Origin: JBOGTC01 sp050692055
GTDB lineage: Bacteria > Chloroflexota > Limnocylindria > QHBO01
Assembly: GCA_050692055.1 (NCBI GenBank)
Contig: JBOGTC010000141.1
Location: forward strand, 1-33,146
Length of the DNA: 33,146 nt
Direction: 5' to 3'
Positions 23,883-30,949 of this stretch are shown here, piece by piece. The position numbers and the translations under genes are program-made. Each line of letters begins with the position of its first letter. The first letter of the stretch is position 1. The notes beneath the pieces were generated by a model, which was given only the letters and a program-made list of their open reading frames with translations, had not been told where the DNA came from and searched no databases.

Positions 23883-25046
23883 ATGGGAGGCAGGCTGCTG
23901 CGCATCGGCCTGGTGCTGTTGGTGCTGGTGGCGCTCATCGTCGTCTGGGAGCCGTCCCGGGTGGCGGTGCAGACGGCGGTCATGCTGCCGAACCTGCTCG
24001 ATGCCGGGCCGAAGCCGCTCAGCACGTTCAGCGAGGCACCGCAACGCTCTGCGATCACGTATCGCTCGGACGGCGCTGCGAGCTCGGACCTCGCCGAGCT
24101 GTGGCTGCCGGCCTGGGCGTCGGAGGACAGGCAGGCCGGCGCCATGCTGCTCGTCTTCGGGGTCAACAACGTGGGGCGCAACCACCCGGCCATCGTGCGC
24201 GTGGCCGACGGTCTAGCGCGGACCGGCGTGGCGGTCCTGGTGCCCGATCAGCGCACGCTGCTGGAGGGTCGCCTGGAGGTCGGCGAGATCAACGGCGTGG
24301 TCCAGGCCTTCGAGACCCTGCACGCCCGACCCGAGGTGGACCCTGAGCGCGTCGGCATCGTGGGCTTCAGCGTGGGCGGCTCGCTCGCACTCATCGCCGC
24401 GGCCGATGAGCGCATCGCGGACGACGTGCGCTGGATCAATCCCTTCGGCGCCTTCGCGGAGGCGGACAGTTACCTCACCTCAGTCGCAGCTCATGCCTAC
24501 ATCGATCCCAATGGAGAGCTCATCGACTGGCTGCCGGCGCAGCTGACGCGCGAGGTATACCTCCGGTTCCTGCTCGACCAGGTCACCGATGTGGACGACC
24601 GCACCGCCCTGGACAACGCCTACGGCCGGGCCACCCTGCTCGGCGAGCAGCCGATGTCGATGGTCGGCGTGAAGGCGTCGCTCGAGACCGATGAAGCCCG
24701 AGCCGTCGAGGAGCTCCTCACCGTCCGCGACCTTGACTCGGCGCAGCAGGCGCTCGCCGGTCTGCCGGGGCCAAGCCGTGAATTCATCGAGGCCATCTCG
24801 CCGCTCGGCAACATCGACGGCCTGCGCGCCGACGTGTATCTCATGCACGAGCGCGCCGATCACCACGTGCCCTACGTCCAGTCGCGCCTGCTGGCCGCGG
24901 CCCTTGATGACGGCCTGCTGGTGACGCACACCGAGTTCCGGCTCTTCGACCACGTGCAGCCTGACGATCTCGACCTCATCGCCGCCGCGCCGGAGCTGTG
25001 GAAGCTTCTCTGGCACCTCCACGGCCTGATGCTCGAGACGCTGTAG
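23883..25046 (+). CDS. Membrane-anchored alpha/beta hydrolase
   Basis: A 387-residue protein. A single N-terminal hydrophobic segment (residues 5-22, LLRIGLVLLVLVALIVVW) anchors or exports it. The fold is alpha/beta hydrolase: MLLVFGVNNVGRNHPAIV, VLVPDQR, and the nucleophile elbow GFSVGGSLAL (GxSxG). The candidate acid is in MHERADHHVPY and the candidate His in FRLFDHVQPDD. A helical cap of about 130 residues sits between elbow and acid. It resembles dienelactone hydrolase-like and acyl-esterase proteins, but the substrate is not readable. The ATG is fixed by the -10 six bases upstream. Confidence 0.8.
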   Translation: MGGRLLRIGLVLLVLVALIVVWEPSRVAVQTAVMLPNLLDAGPKPLSTFSEAPQRSAITYRSDGAASSDLAELWLPAWASEDRQAGAMLLVFGVNNVGRNHPAIVRVADGLARTGVAVLVPDQRTLLEGRLEVGEINGVVQAFETLHARPEVDPERVGIVGFSVGGSLALIAAADERIADDVRWINPFGAFAEADSYLTSVAAHAYIDPNGELIDWLPAQLTREVYLRFLLDQVTDVDDRTALDNAYGRATLLGEQPMSMVGVKASLETDEARAVEELLTVRDLDSAQQALAGLPGPSREFIEAISPLGNIDGLRADVYLMHERADHHVPYVQSRLLAAALDDGLLVTHTEFRLFDHVQPDDLDLIAAAPELWKLLWHLHGLMLETL

Positions 25047-25106
25047 CGCGCCGGGTCGCCTGGCCGCGGCCGCCGCAGCCGGCTCACGGCCCGCGCGGGC
25101 TTACCT

Positions 25107-25235
25107 CCAGATTCATACCAGGTATGCGCGCGGCGCTGATTCGGGGCTTCTAGTCGCCGAGTTCAGCCCTCATCCGTCACGGCGGTGACAAGGCTGGGGT
25201 TCTCATCACGCCGTGCAGGCTCCATATGAATCTGG
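25107..25235. repeat. 129-bp repeat with terminal inverted repeats, copy B
   Basis: CCAGATTCATA (25107-25117) and TATGAATCTGG (25225-25235) are perfect 11-bp inverted repeats. Inside, CAGCC (25164) pairs with GGCTG (25192) around a GTCAC-GGCG-GTGAC hairpin. Copy A is at 6448-6575. Confidence 0.65.
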
Positions 25236-25282
25236 CGACTCGCGCCGAGAGCGCCTCGCACGGCGAGCGAAGAGCGGCGCGG

Positions 25283-25738
25283 TCACCAGGACCGGCGAAA
25301 CAGGAAGGGCGTGGTGAGCGCCTCGCGGCCCGAAACGCTGCGCAGCTGCTTGCGCGTCCGCTTCAGGAGCTTGCCGTGGTAAGTGCCGTCGCCGTACGGC
25401 TCGAGCAGGCGCGCCACGTCCCAGTCGTGGGTGCCGGTGATGGCGGACTCCGGGAGGTATCGGTCCAGGATCGTCTTCGCCTCCTCGATGGCCACCAAGC
25501 GCCGAGGTCGGGTCGCATTGTCGAGCAGCGTGAGGAGGTCGGCGAAGGCCACGTCCACGTCCTCGACCAGGGTCGACAGCCGCTCCATGGTGCCCGGCAT
25601 GCGCTCCGGCTTGAAGAGCCCGGTGAGGAGCGCCTTGCGATCGGTATCCGGCAGAGCACCCAGCGCCTCGCGCAGCGCTGGGATGCCCGCAGCGGCATCC
25701 GCGGCTGGGACGTCGTAGTCGTACAGATGCACCATCAT
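25283..25738 (-). CDS. Hypothetical protein, 151 residues
   Basis: It starts at ATG 25738 or the adjacent ATG 25735 (MVHLYDYDVPAADAAAG). It is a soluble, helical protein with GIPALREALGALPDTDRKAL, MERLSTLVEDVDVAFADLLT and HDWDVARLLEPYGDGTYHGK. The frame stays open further upstream, but that part is a low-complexity shadow of the divergent gene. TACCCT lies 10 nt upstream as a possible -10 and overlaps the -10 of the divergent gene. No family is recognised. Confidence 0.65.
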   Translation of the reverse strand: MMVHLYDYDVPAADAAAGIPALREALGALPDTDRKALLTGLFKPERMPGTMERLSTLVEDVDVAFADLLTLLDNATRPRRLVAIEEAKTILDRYLPESAITGTHDWDVARLLEPYGDGTYHGKLLKRTRKQLRSVSGREALTTPFLFRRSW

Positions 25739-25747
25739 GGGTGCGGC

Positions 25748-25753
25748 TAGGGT
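25748..25753 (+). promoter_or_regulatory. -10 element of the 25760 gene, divergent
   Basis: TAGGGT, six bases (AGACCG) before the ATG. Its complement overlaps TACCCT, a possible -10 for the leftward gene, so the two genes share a compact divergent promoter. Confidence 0.45.
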
Positions 25754-25759
25754 AGACCG

Positions 25760-25972
25760 ATGCAGCCCGATCCACCCGACCCCTCCGAGCCGTACGAGCC
25801 TCCGCGCGGCAGATCCGCCCTCCGCTGGCTGACGCTGGCCGCCGGGGCGCTGCTCGTCACCGTGGCGCTGGTGGTCATGGCGCTCGGCGGCCTGGGGATC
25901 TTCAGCCCAGGCGTGCCCACCCCGGCGCCGACGCCGACCACGCAGCCCCAGACCGCGGGCCTCCCGGGCTGA
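25760..25972 (+). CDS. Small single-span membrane protein
   Basis: A 70-residue protein: a proline-rich cytoplasmic start (MQPDPPDPSEPYEPPRG), one transmembrane helix at about residues 22-45 (WLTLAAGALLVTVALVVMAL), then a short PTPAPTPTTQP outside tail. Its layout resembles the protein at 17193. No domain is known. The ATG is supported by the TAGGGT -10 six bases upstream. Confidence 0.6.
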   Translation: MQPDPPDPSEPYEPPRGRSALRWLTLAAGALLVTVALVVMALGGLGIFSPGVPTPAPTPTTQPQTAGLPG

Positions 25973-25987
25973 CGATCCGTCGCGGGC

Positions 25988-26035
25988 TACAATCGGCGGG
26001 CGCCCGCGGCGCCCGCATCGGTCCATAGAGGAGGT
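25988..26035 (+). promoter_or_regulatory. -10, leader hairpin and ribosome site of fabI
   Basis: TACAAT (25988-25993) is a good -10 without a clear -35. GCGGGCG...CGCCCGC in the leader can form a 7-bp hairpin. AGAGGAGGT (26027-26035) is the ribosome site, 11 nt before the ATG. Confidence 0.4.
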
Positions 26036-26046
26036 CCTTCACGCGC

Positions 26047-26856
26047 ATGCTGCTCGACGGCAAGAAGCTGCTCATCACCGGCGTCCTGACCGACGACAGC
26101 ATGGCCTTCGCGGTGGCGAAGGTCGCCCAGCAGGCGGGCGCCGAGATCCTGCTCACCAACGTGGGAAAGGGCGTGCGTCTCACGCGCAAGGTTGCGCAGA
26201 AGCTGCCGCAGGCGCCGGACGTGCTCGAGATGGACGTCAACAGCCCTGAGGCCATCGAGGCCGTCTCGCGCGAGCTGATGGACCGATGGGGCCGGGTCGA
26301 CGGCGTGCTGCACAGCATCGGCTTCGCGCCGCAGGACGCCCTCGGCGGGAACTTCCTGCACGCGCCATGGGAGAGCGTGGCGATGGCCTTTCAGACATCG
26401 GCCTACTCGCTCAAGGCGCTCACCGCCGGCCTGCTCGAGCCGCTGAAGGTGGCCGGGGCCGATGGTGGCGCATCGGTCGTCAGCCTCACCTTCGACGGGC
26501 GCTACGCCTGGCCGATCTACGACTGGATGGGCGTCGCCAAGGCCGGCCTGGAGGGGATCACGCGCTACCTGGCGCGCGACGTGGGCGAGCTCGGCATTCG
26601 CGTCAATACCATCAGCGCCGGGCCCATCCGCACCATGGCCGGCAAGTCGATCCCCGGCTTCGACGAGATCGCCGGCAGCTGGCTGTCGCGCGCGCCGCTG
26701 AGCTGGTCGCTGACCGATGCGACGCCCGTCGGCCACATGGCCTGCTTCCTGTTGAGCGACTGGGCCAGCATGACGACCGGCGAGATGATCCACGTCGACG
26801 GCGGCTACCACGCCATGGGGTCGGACATCCGCTCGCCGTCAGTGCCGCGAGGTTAG
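26047..26856 (+). CDS. fabI: Enoyl-ACP reductase, FabI/InhA type
   Basis: A 269-residue NADH-dependent short-chain dehydrogenase that reduces the enoyl double bond in fatty-acid elongation. The start LLDGKKLLITGVLTDDSMAF is the divergent nucleotide-binding site of FabI. Catalytic residues are in YDWMGVAKAGLE (Tyr-x3-Met-x3-Lys; the other Tyr/Phe is in TFDGRYAWP). The substrate loop GPIRTMAGKSIPGF and the ending DATPVGHMACFLLSDW resemble mycobacterial InhA more than E. coli FabI. Length is normal. It is the first gene of a pair with the methyltransferase 9 nt downstream. Confidence 0.92.
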   Translation: MLLDGKKLLITGVLTDDSMAFAVAKVAQQAGAEILLTNVGKGVRLTRKVAQKLPQAPDVLEMDVNSPEAIEAVSRELMDRWGRVDGVLHSIGFAPQDALGGNFLHAPWESVAMAFQTSAYSLKALTAGLLEPLKVAGADGGASVVSLTFDGRYAWPIYDWMGVAKAGLEGITRYLARDVGELGIRVNTISAGPIRTMAGKSIPGFDEIAGSWLSRAPLSWSLTDATPVGHMACFLLSDWASMTTGEMIHVDGGYHAMGSDIRSPSVPRG

Positions 26857-26865
26857 TCCGGCACG

Positions 26866-27519
26866 TTGACCAAGCCAACCGTTCGGTCCGTCGGCGAGCA
26901 CTTCGACGAGTGGGCGCCGCGCTACGACGCCCAGATCCGGGAGATGGTGCCGCGCTACGAGGAGATGCACGACACGCTCCTGGCGCTCCTCGCCCTGCGT
27001 CCGCCGCACCGGCTGCTGGACCTTGGCGCCGGGACCGGCTACACGCTGCTGCGCGTCCTCGACGCGTTTCCCGAGCTCACCGCCACCGGGCTGGACGTCT
27101 CGGCCGAGATGCTCGAGCGCGCGCGGCAGCGGCTTGCCGCGCATGGGCCGCGGGTCGAGGTGCGGCAGAGCGACATCGCCGAGCCGGAGATCATCGGCCG
27201 CTACGACGCGATCGTCAGCTTCCTGGCCGTCCACCACCTCTACCCCGACCAGAAGCGCCACCTGTTCAGCCGCATCTGGGAGCACATCGAGCCGGGCGGC
27301 GTCTTCGTCATCGCCGACTACTTCCGACCGGCCATGGACCGATTGAGCGAGCTCTACCACCTCCCCTCCGAGCCCGATCCGCACGAGGTCGAGCACGACC
27401 ATCCCGACACCACCGCCGAGCACCTCTCCTGGCTGGTGGCGGCGGGCTACGCCGCCGTCGACGTGGTGTGGAAGTACGACGACGTGGGCGTCCTCGTCGC
27501 CTGGAAGGCCGAGCGCTAG
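26866..27519 (+). CDS. Class I SAM-dependent methyltransferase
   Basis: A 217-residue methyltransferase. Motif I is LLDLGAGTGYTLLRVL, followed by GLDVSAEMLERARQRL (acidic residue for the ribose), AIVSFLAVHHLYPDQK (motif IV region) and PGGVFVIADYF (post motif). It resembles UbiE/MenG and trans-aconitate-type enzymes; the substrate is unknown. TTG 26866 stands 9 nt after the fabI stop and gives a sensible start (MTKPTVRSVGEHFDEWAPRY). The pairing with fabI hints at lipid methylation, which is inference. Confidence 0.85.
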   Translation: MTKPTVRSVGEHFDEWAPRYDAQIREMVPRYEEMHDTLLALLALRPPHRLLDLGAGTGYTLLRVLDAFPELTATGLDVSAEMLERARQRLAAHGPRVEVRQSDIAEPEIIGRYDAIVSFLAVHHLYPDQKRHLFSRIWEHIEPGGVFVIADYFRPAMDRLSELYHLPSEPDPHEVEHDHPDTTAEHLSWLVAAGYAAVDVVWKYDDVGVLVAWKAER

Positions 27520-27571
27520 TCCGCCGCCCGGATCTCGGTGGTCCGTTGCGGGCGTTGGGCTCGCACCACGA

Positions 27572-27720
27572 GCGCTATCCGCGTCCATCTGATAGCGCGC
27601 GACGTAATGCCCGCCGCATGGGCGTTACGCGGGACGCGACGGCCTTATGCCCGCCTGGCGGTCGTTACGGCGTGTCACTCGGATCCGAGCGCGGATAGCG
27701 CCCACAGGACGGGCGCTATC
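27572..27720. repeat. Array of four hairpins between convergent genes
   Basis: GCGCTATC/GATAGCGC (27572-27579 with 27591-27598); CGTAATGCCC/GGGCGTTACG (27603-27612 with 27620-27629); the palindrome CTCGGATCCGAG (27678-27689); and GATAGCGCCC/GGGCGCTATC (27694-27703 with 27711-27720, perfect 10 bp). The last probably terminates both convergent transcripts. Confidence 0.65.
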
Positions 27721-27742
27721 GCCTTCATCGAACCGTCGGGGC

Positions 27743-28486
27743 CTACGCCGCGGCCACCACCGCGCCCTCGAGTTCCAGCAGCCGGCGCTTGCGGTCGAGC
27801 CCGCCGCCGTAGCCACCCAGGCCGCCGCCTGCGGCGATAACCCGATGGCACGGGATGACCACCGCGACTCGGTTGGAGCCGTTGGCGCGGCCCACGGCCC
27901 GTGACGCGGCCGGCGCGTCGACGCGGGAGGCGAGCTCGCGGTAGCTGATGGTCTCGCCGTACGGGATGCGGCGCAGCTCGCCCCAGACCCGCTCCTGGAA
28001 GGCGCTGCCCGGTGCATCGATGGGCACGTCGAAGGCGCGGCGCTCGCCCGCGAAGTACGCGCCGAGCTCGTCTGCGAGGCGATCGAGCAGCGGGTGGTGG
28101 CCATCGCTGGTCGGGCCGACCCGGCGCCTCACGGATGCCAGCTGCGCGGGCAGCATCGGCCGATCGACAAACTCCAGCAGGCAGACACCGGCGTCCGAGG
28201 CGGCGGCCAGCATCGGTCCGATGGGAGTCGACAGCTCGCGCAGTGCGACCTTGCGCCCGGCCTCCGGCTGGCAGCGCAGGCAGGGCCGGTAGCCGGCGGC
28301 GCGTGCCGCATCGGCATCGGGCAGGTAGGTGACGTTGCGCGGCAGCGGTTTGCGGGCTCGGCACGACGGACGGCAGAAGATGCCGGTCGTGCGCACTGCG
28401 GCCACGAAGCGGCCGTCCCAGGCGGGATCCGCGGAGTAGAAGGCGCGCTCGAAGCGCGCCTGGTCGAGGCTGGCGGTCTGGATCAT
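27743..28486 (-). CDS. Ada zinc domain fused to O6-alkylguanine-DNA methyltransferase
   Basis: A 247-residue DNA repair protein. Residues about 10-80 are the Ada N-terminal zinc domain with four Cys ligands (GIFCRPSCRARKP, YRPCLRCQPE), where the first Cys would accept a methyl group from phosphotriesters. Residues about 85-245 are a methylated-DNA cysteine methyltransferase with ERVWGELRRIPYGETISYRE and the active-site IPCHRVI. The AraC-type DNA-binding region that separates these parts in classical Ada is missing, so the protein cannot self-activate transcription in the same way. ATG 28486 is the best start; a longer in-frame extension overlaps the upstream gene in another frame. Confidence 0.88.
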   Translation of the reverse strand: MIQTASLDQARFERAFYSADPAWDGRFVAAVRTTGIFCRPSCRARKPLPRNVTYLPDADAARAAGYRPCLRCQPEAGRKVALRELSTPIGPMLAAASDAGVCLLEFVDRPMLPAQLASVRRRVGPTSDGHHPLLDRLADELGAYFAGERRAFDVPIDAPGSAFQERVWGELRRIPYGETISYRELASRVDAPAASRAVGRANGSNRVAVVIPCHRVIAAGGGLGGYGGGLDRKRRLLELEGAVVAAA

Positions 28487-28548
28487 GCCCGTTGAAACGT
28501 TCTGTGGAGCCGGCGCGTGAGGTGGGACGCGCGAGGTGGGCGCGGCCG

Positions 28549-28959
28549 TCAGGCGTTGCCCGGCTGCTGCGAGCGCAGCATCAGGTTGACCACGAACGGG
28601 ATGCTGCCCAGCACCCGCTCGCCGGAACGCAGCTCGATCCGATAGCGGCCGATCTCCTCCAGCCGCATCCCCTTCAGGTCGGCCACGATGTTCGCCGTGG
28701 TGGCGGTCGGCGGCACCTGGATGTTCAGCCGCGGCGCGCGGTCCAACGTGGACTTGCCAGACGGGGCGACGACGTTGATCGACAGCTCGTGCGGCCCCGG
28801 CTCCGCCTCGAGCATGGCGACGATGAAGCAGCGCCCGTGCGTCGCCGGCATGCGCGCCACGTTGATCTGGCTGAAGACGCCGATGGCGCTGATCTTTCCG
28901 TCCTGCGCGGTCAGGGCGTAGTCGCAGAGGAGAAGGCTGTGCAGCTCGAGATCGGCCAT
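28549..28959 (-). CDS. DUF6941 family protein
   Basis: A 136-residue soluble protein. The opening LHSLLLCDYALTAQDGKISA followed by IGVFSQI is typical of DUF6941, a family of small beta-rich proteins of unknown function. LNIQVPPTATTANIVADLKG and RYRIELRSGERVLGSIPFVV continue the beta-sandwich pattern. The ATG start is fixed by a TAGACT -10 six bases upstream. It is upstream of the ada-ogt gene on the same strand, with 62 nt between them. Confidence 0.75.
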   Translation of the reverse strand: MADLELHSLLLCDYALTAQDGKISAIGVFSQINVARMPATHGRCFIVAMLEAEPGPHELSINVVAPSGKSTLDRAPRLNIQVPPTATTANIVADLKGMRLEEIGRYRIELRSGERVLGSIPFVVNLMLRSQQPGNA

Positions 28960-28965
28960 GCCCCA

Positions 28966-28971
28966 AGTCTA
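28966..28971 (-). promoter_or_regulatory. -10 element, leaderless DUF6941 gene
   Basis: The minus strand reads TAGACT, six bases before the ATG at 28959. Confidence 0.5.
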
Positions 28972-29019
28972 GAGCCTCGACCGTTCAGGACTGATGCGCG
29001 CCACCTGGAGTCCCTCGTT

Positions 29020-29161
29020 GGCTATTCCCCTGAGACTGCACCGGAGGCGGAGCCCGTGGGGCCTGGCGTTCGGCCGATGAGTCACTCCTGGGAGACTCGT
29101 CCATCGGCCGAGCCGCGGGCTCCGGCCGTTCGGCCGCCAGTTCAGTCTGTGGAGAGTAACC
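29020..29161. repeat. Nested 142-bp cruciform
   Basis: Outer arms 29020-29038 and 29143-29161 are imperfect inverted repeats. Middle arms CGGAGCCCGTGG (29048-29059) and CCGCGGGCTCCG (29113-29124) match at 11 of 12. Inner arms TCGGCCGATGAGTC (29070-29083) pair with GACTC (29094-29098) and ATCGGCCGA (29103-29111), leaving a 10-nt loop. It lies between the nudix stop and the DUF6941 promoter and may be a terminator or a structured RNA. Confidence 0.65.
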
Positions 29162-29211
29162 GGGCGTTGACGACGCTAACCAGGCGCCGACCCACCGCGC
29201 CTCGACCGGCG

Positions 29212-29661
29212 CTACTCGAGGACGAGGCGCAGGGCGAGCTCGGCGATGTCGACGACCGGCATGCCGGCGAGCTCATCTCGGACCAGCCATCGGCACATGT
29301 CGGTCGATCCGTTGGGCTCATCGCGCAGCTCGCCGCCGGTGACGCGCACGCGGTACAGCAGCCGGAGGCCGTGATAGTCGGTATCGACGCCCTCAAGGGT
29401 GGTGTACCTGGTCCGCCACGAGTCGACCGTCAGCAGCTCGTCGAGCTCGCCAATCAGGCCGGTCTCCTCCTCCAGCTCGCGCAGCGCGGCGTCGCGCGGG
29501 TCCTCCCCGTGGTCGATGCCGCCGCCGGGCAGGGTCCACCAGCCATCGAAGCCGACGGTGTAGCCCGGCGCGACCCTGCACAGCAGGATGCGCCGCTGGT
29601 CGTCCAGGCAGACGGCGTAGGCGCTGACCCGCGTGACCTGCTCCGGGCGGCCGTCGCTCAC
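29212..29661 (-). CDS. NUDIX hydrolase
   Basis: A 149-residue hydrolase of nucleoside-diphosphate-linked compounds. The Nudix box is complete: GGGIDHGEDPRDAALRELEE then ETGL (G-x5-E-x7-REUxEExGU), at residues about 46-68. It has an MSDGRPEQVTRVSAYAVCLD opening and ends in a helix. It is the last gene of the hmgA-led operon and its ATG overlaps the cupin stop by 4 bp. The substrate is unknown. Confidence 0.9.
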   Translation of the reverse strand: MSDGRPEQVTRVSAYAVCLDDQRRILLCRVAPGYTVGFDGWWTLPGGGIDHGEDPRDAALRELEEETGLIGELDELLTVDSWRTRYTTLEGVDTDYHGLRLLYRVRVTGGELRDEPNGSTDMCRWLVRDELAGMPVVDIAELALRLVLE

Positions 29662-30023
29662 TTCGCCGCGGCGTACCGGTCCGCGCCCAGGAAATGGATG
29701 CTCACGTACGGCTCGTCGCCGACCACCACCGAGTCATGCCCCGGACCGATCTCGAACAGGTCGCCCGGCCCGACCTCGATCACGCGTCCGTCGTCCATCT
29801 CGATCCGGTTGTGCCCCGACAGGACCAGCCCCAGGTGCGCAACGTGGCACGTGGTTCGGCCCTGCGCCGCGCCGACATGCTCCGACCAGCGCCAGCCCGG
29901 CTCGTACTCGGCCCGGCCCACCGTCATGCCGCCGATCTGGACGAGCTCGAAGCGCCCGAGCGGAAACTCGCGCCGCTCGTCCGGATCGTCGAAGCGGCGG
30001 GTGATCGCCGCGGACTCGGGCAT
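29658..30023 (-). CDS. Cupin domain protein
   Basis: A 121-residue single-domain cupin: WSEHVGAAQGRTTCHVAHLG is the first motif region and PGDLFEIGPGHDSVVVGDEP the second. The metal site is partial: the expected second His of cupin motif 1 is displaced, while GHD in motif 2 is kept. It may bind a small ligand rather than catalyse. It overlaps nudix by 4 bp and follows sixA by 3 nt. Confidence 0.75.
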   Translation of the reverse strand: MPESAAITRRFDDPDERREFPLGRFELVQIGGMTVGRAEYEPGWRWSEHVGAAQGRTTCHVAHLGLVLSGHNRIEMDDGRVIEVGPGDLFEIGPGHDSVVVGDEPYVSIHFLGADRYAAAK

Positions 30024-30026
30024 CGG

Positions 30027-30518
30027 TCAGCCTCCTTCGTCGTCATTTGTGTACAGGTCGGGATCCAGCAGCCAGGCGATCTCGCCGGATCCGGGCTCGG
30101 GCACGCCGTAGAACTCCACGCAGGCCAGGCCGCCCTTCCGCAGGCGGACCGATGAAGCCCCGGTCAGCAGCGCGACGGCCGACGAAAGATCCGGCTCGTG
30201 GCCCACGAGCATGACGCGGCGCGCGTCGGGATGGTCGGCCATGGCGCGCGCCAGCTCGCCCCAGCCTGCGCCGGGGCTGAGCCGATGATCGACGACGGGC
30301 GCGTCGCCGGCCGCAATCGCCTGGCGGAACAGCTCGGCGGTCTGCAGGGCACGCGGCAGCGGCGAGCTGATCACCACGTCCGGCCGCAGGTTCAGGCGCC
30401 GCCACACGGGGCCGGCCGCGCGGAGGGCAGCGGCTCCGGCATCGGTCAGCTCGCGGGCGTCGTCATCGGTGCGACGCGGGGAGCCGGCGTCGCCGTGGCG
30501 CAGGAAGTAGAGGATCAC
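30027..30518 (-). CDS. sixA: SixA-type phosphohistidine phosphatase
   Basis: A 163-residue histidine phosphatase. The catalytic RHG is in ILYFLRHGDAG (the His is phosphorylated during catalysis). It also has SSPLPRALQTAELF with its conserved Arg, and the second catalytic His in MLVGHEPDLS. It is short, like SixA of E. coli, which dephosphorylates phosphohistidine in phosphorelay or PTS proteins. GTG 30518 is chosen because it overlaps the hsp20 stop by 4 bp (GTGA) and gives the family's usual N-terminus. Confidence 0.85.
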   Translation of the reverse strand: MILYFLRHGDAGSPRRTDDDARELTDAGAAALRAAGPVWRRLNLRPDVVISSPLPRALQTAELFRQAIAAGDAPVVDHRLSPGAGWGELARAMADHPDARRVMLVGHEPDLSSAVALLTGASSVRLRKGGLACVEFYGVPEPGSGEIAWLLDPDLYTNDDEGG

Positions 30519-30919
30519 GCTCGGTCGGCGTCCGCCCCACCGCGGCGGCCGGCATGCCCCAGCGCCATGCCACGCGTATGGCCGGTGCGGTCGACGGTGA
30601 GCTGGGCAGGCGCCACGGCATCGGCCTTGGGGAGGGCGATGGTGAGCACGCCGTTGCCGTAGCTCAGGTTGGCGCGCATGGCGTCGACAGCGCGCGGCAG
30701 CTCGATCGAGCGCTCGAACGGTCCGTAGCTCCACTCGCGCAGCAGGTAGTCGATGCGCTCCTGCCCCGGACCGTGCTGGCGGGCGCGGAGGGTCAGGCGG
30801 CCGTCATCGGTCACGTCGACGCTGATGTCGGCCGGCGCGATGCCGGGCATGGGTGCCACGACAACCACCTCGCGGTCGTTCTCGAAGAGATTGATGGGGA
30901 TCGCGGTCGGATCGGTCAT
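30515..30919 (-). CDS. Small heat-shock protein Hsp20
   Basis: A 134-residue alpha-crystallin-type chaperone. The core runs from about residue 10 (LFENDREVVVVAPMPGIAPA) through DGRLTLRARQ to the conserved GNGVLTIALPKAD (A-x-x-x-G-V-L region) at about 92-100. The C-terminal tail is short, Arg/Gly-rich, and lacks a clear I-x-I motif, which may limit oligomer size. GAGG precedes the ATG by 9 nt. It lies 30 nt after hmgA in the same operon. Confidence 0.88.
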   Translation of the reverse strand: MTDPTAIPINLFENDREVVVVAPMPGIAPADISVDVTDDGRLTLRARQHGPGQERIDYLLREWSYGPFERSIELPRAVDAMRANLSYGNGVLTIALPKADAVAPAQLTVDRTGHTRGMALGHAGRRGGADADRA

Positions 30920-30949
30920 GCGGTGGTCCTCGTGTGTCGCCCTGGCGCC

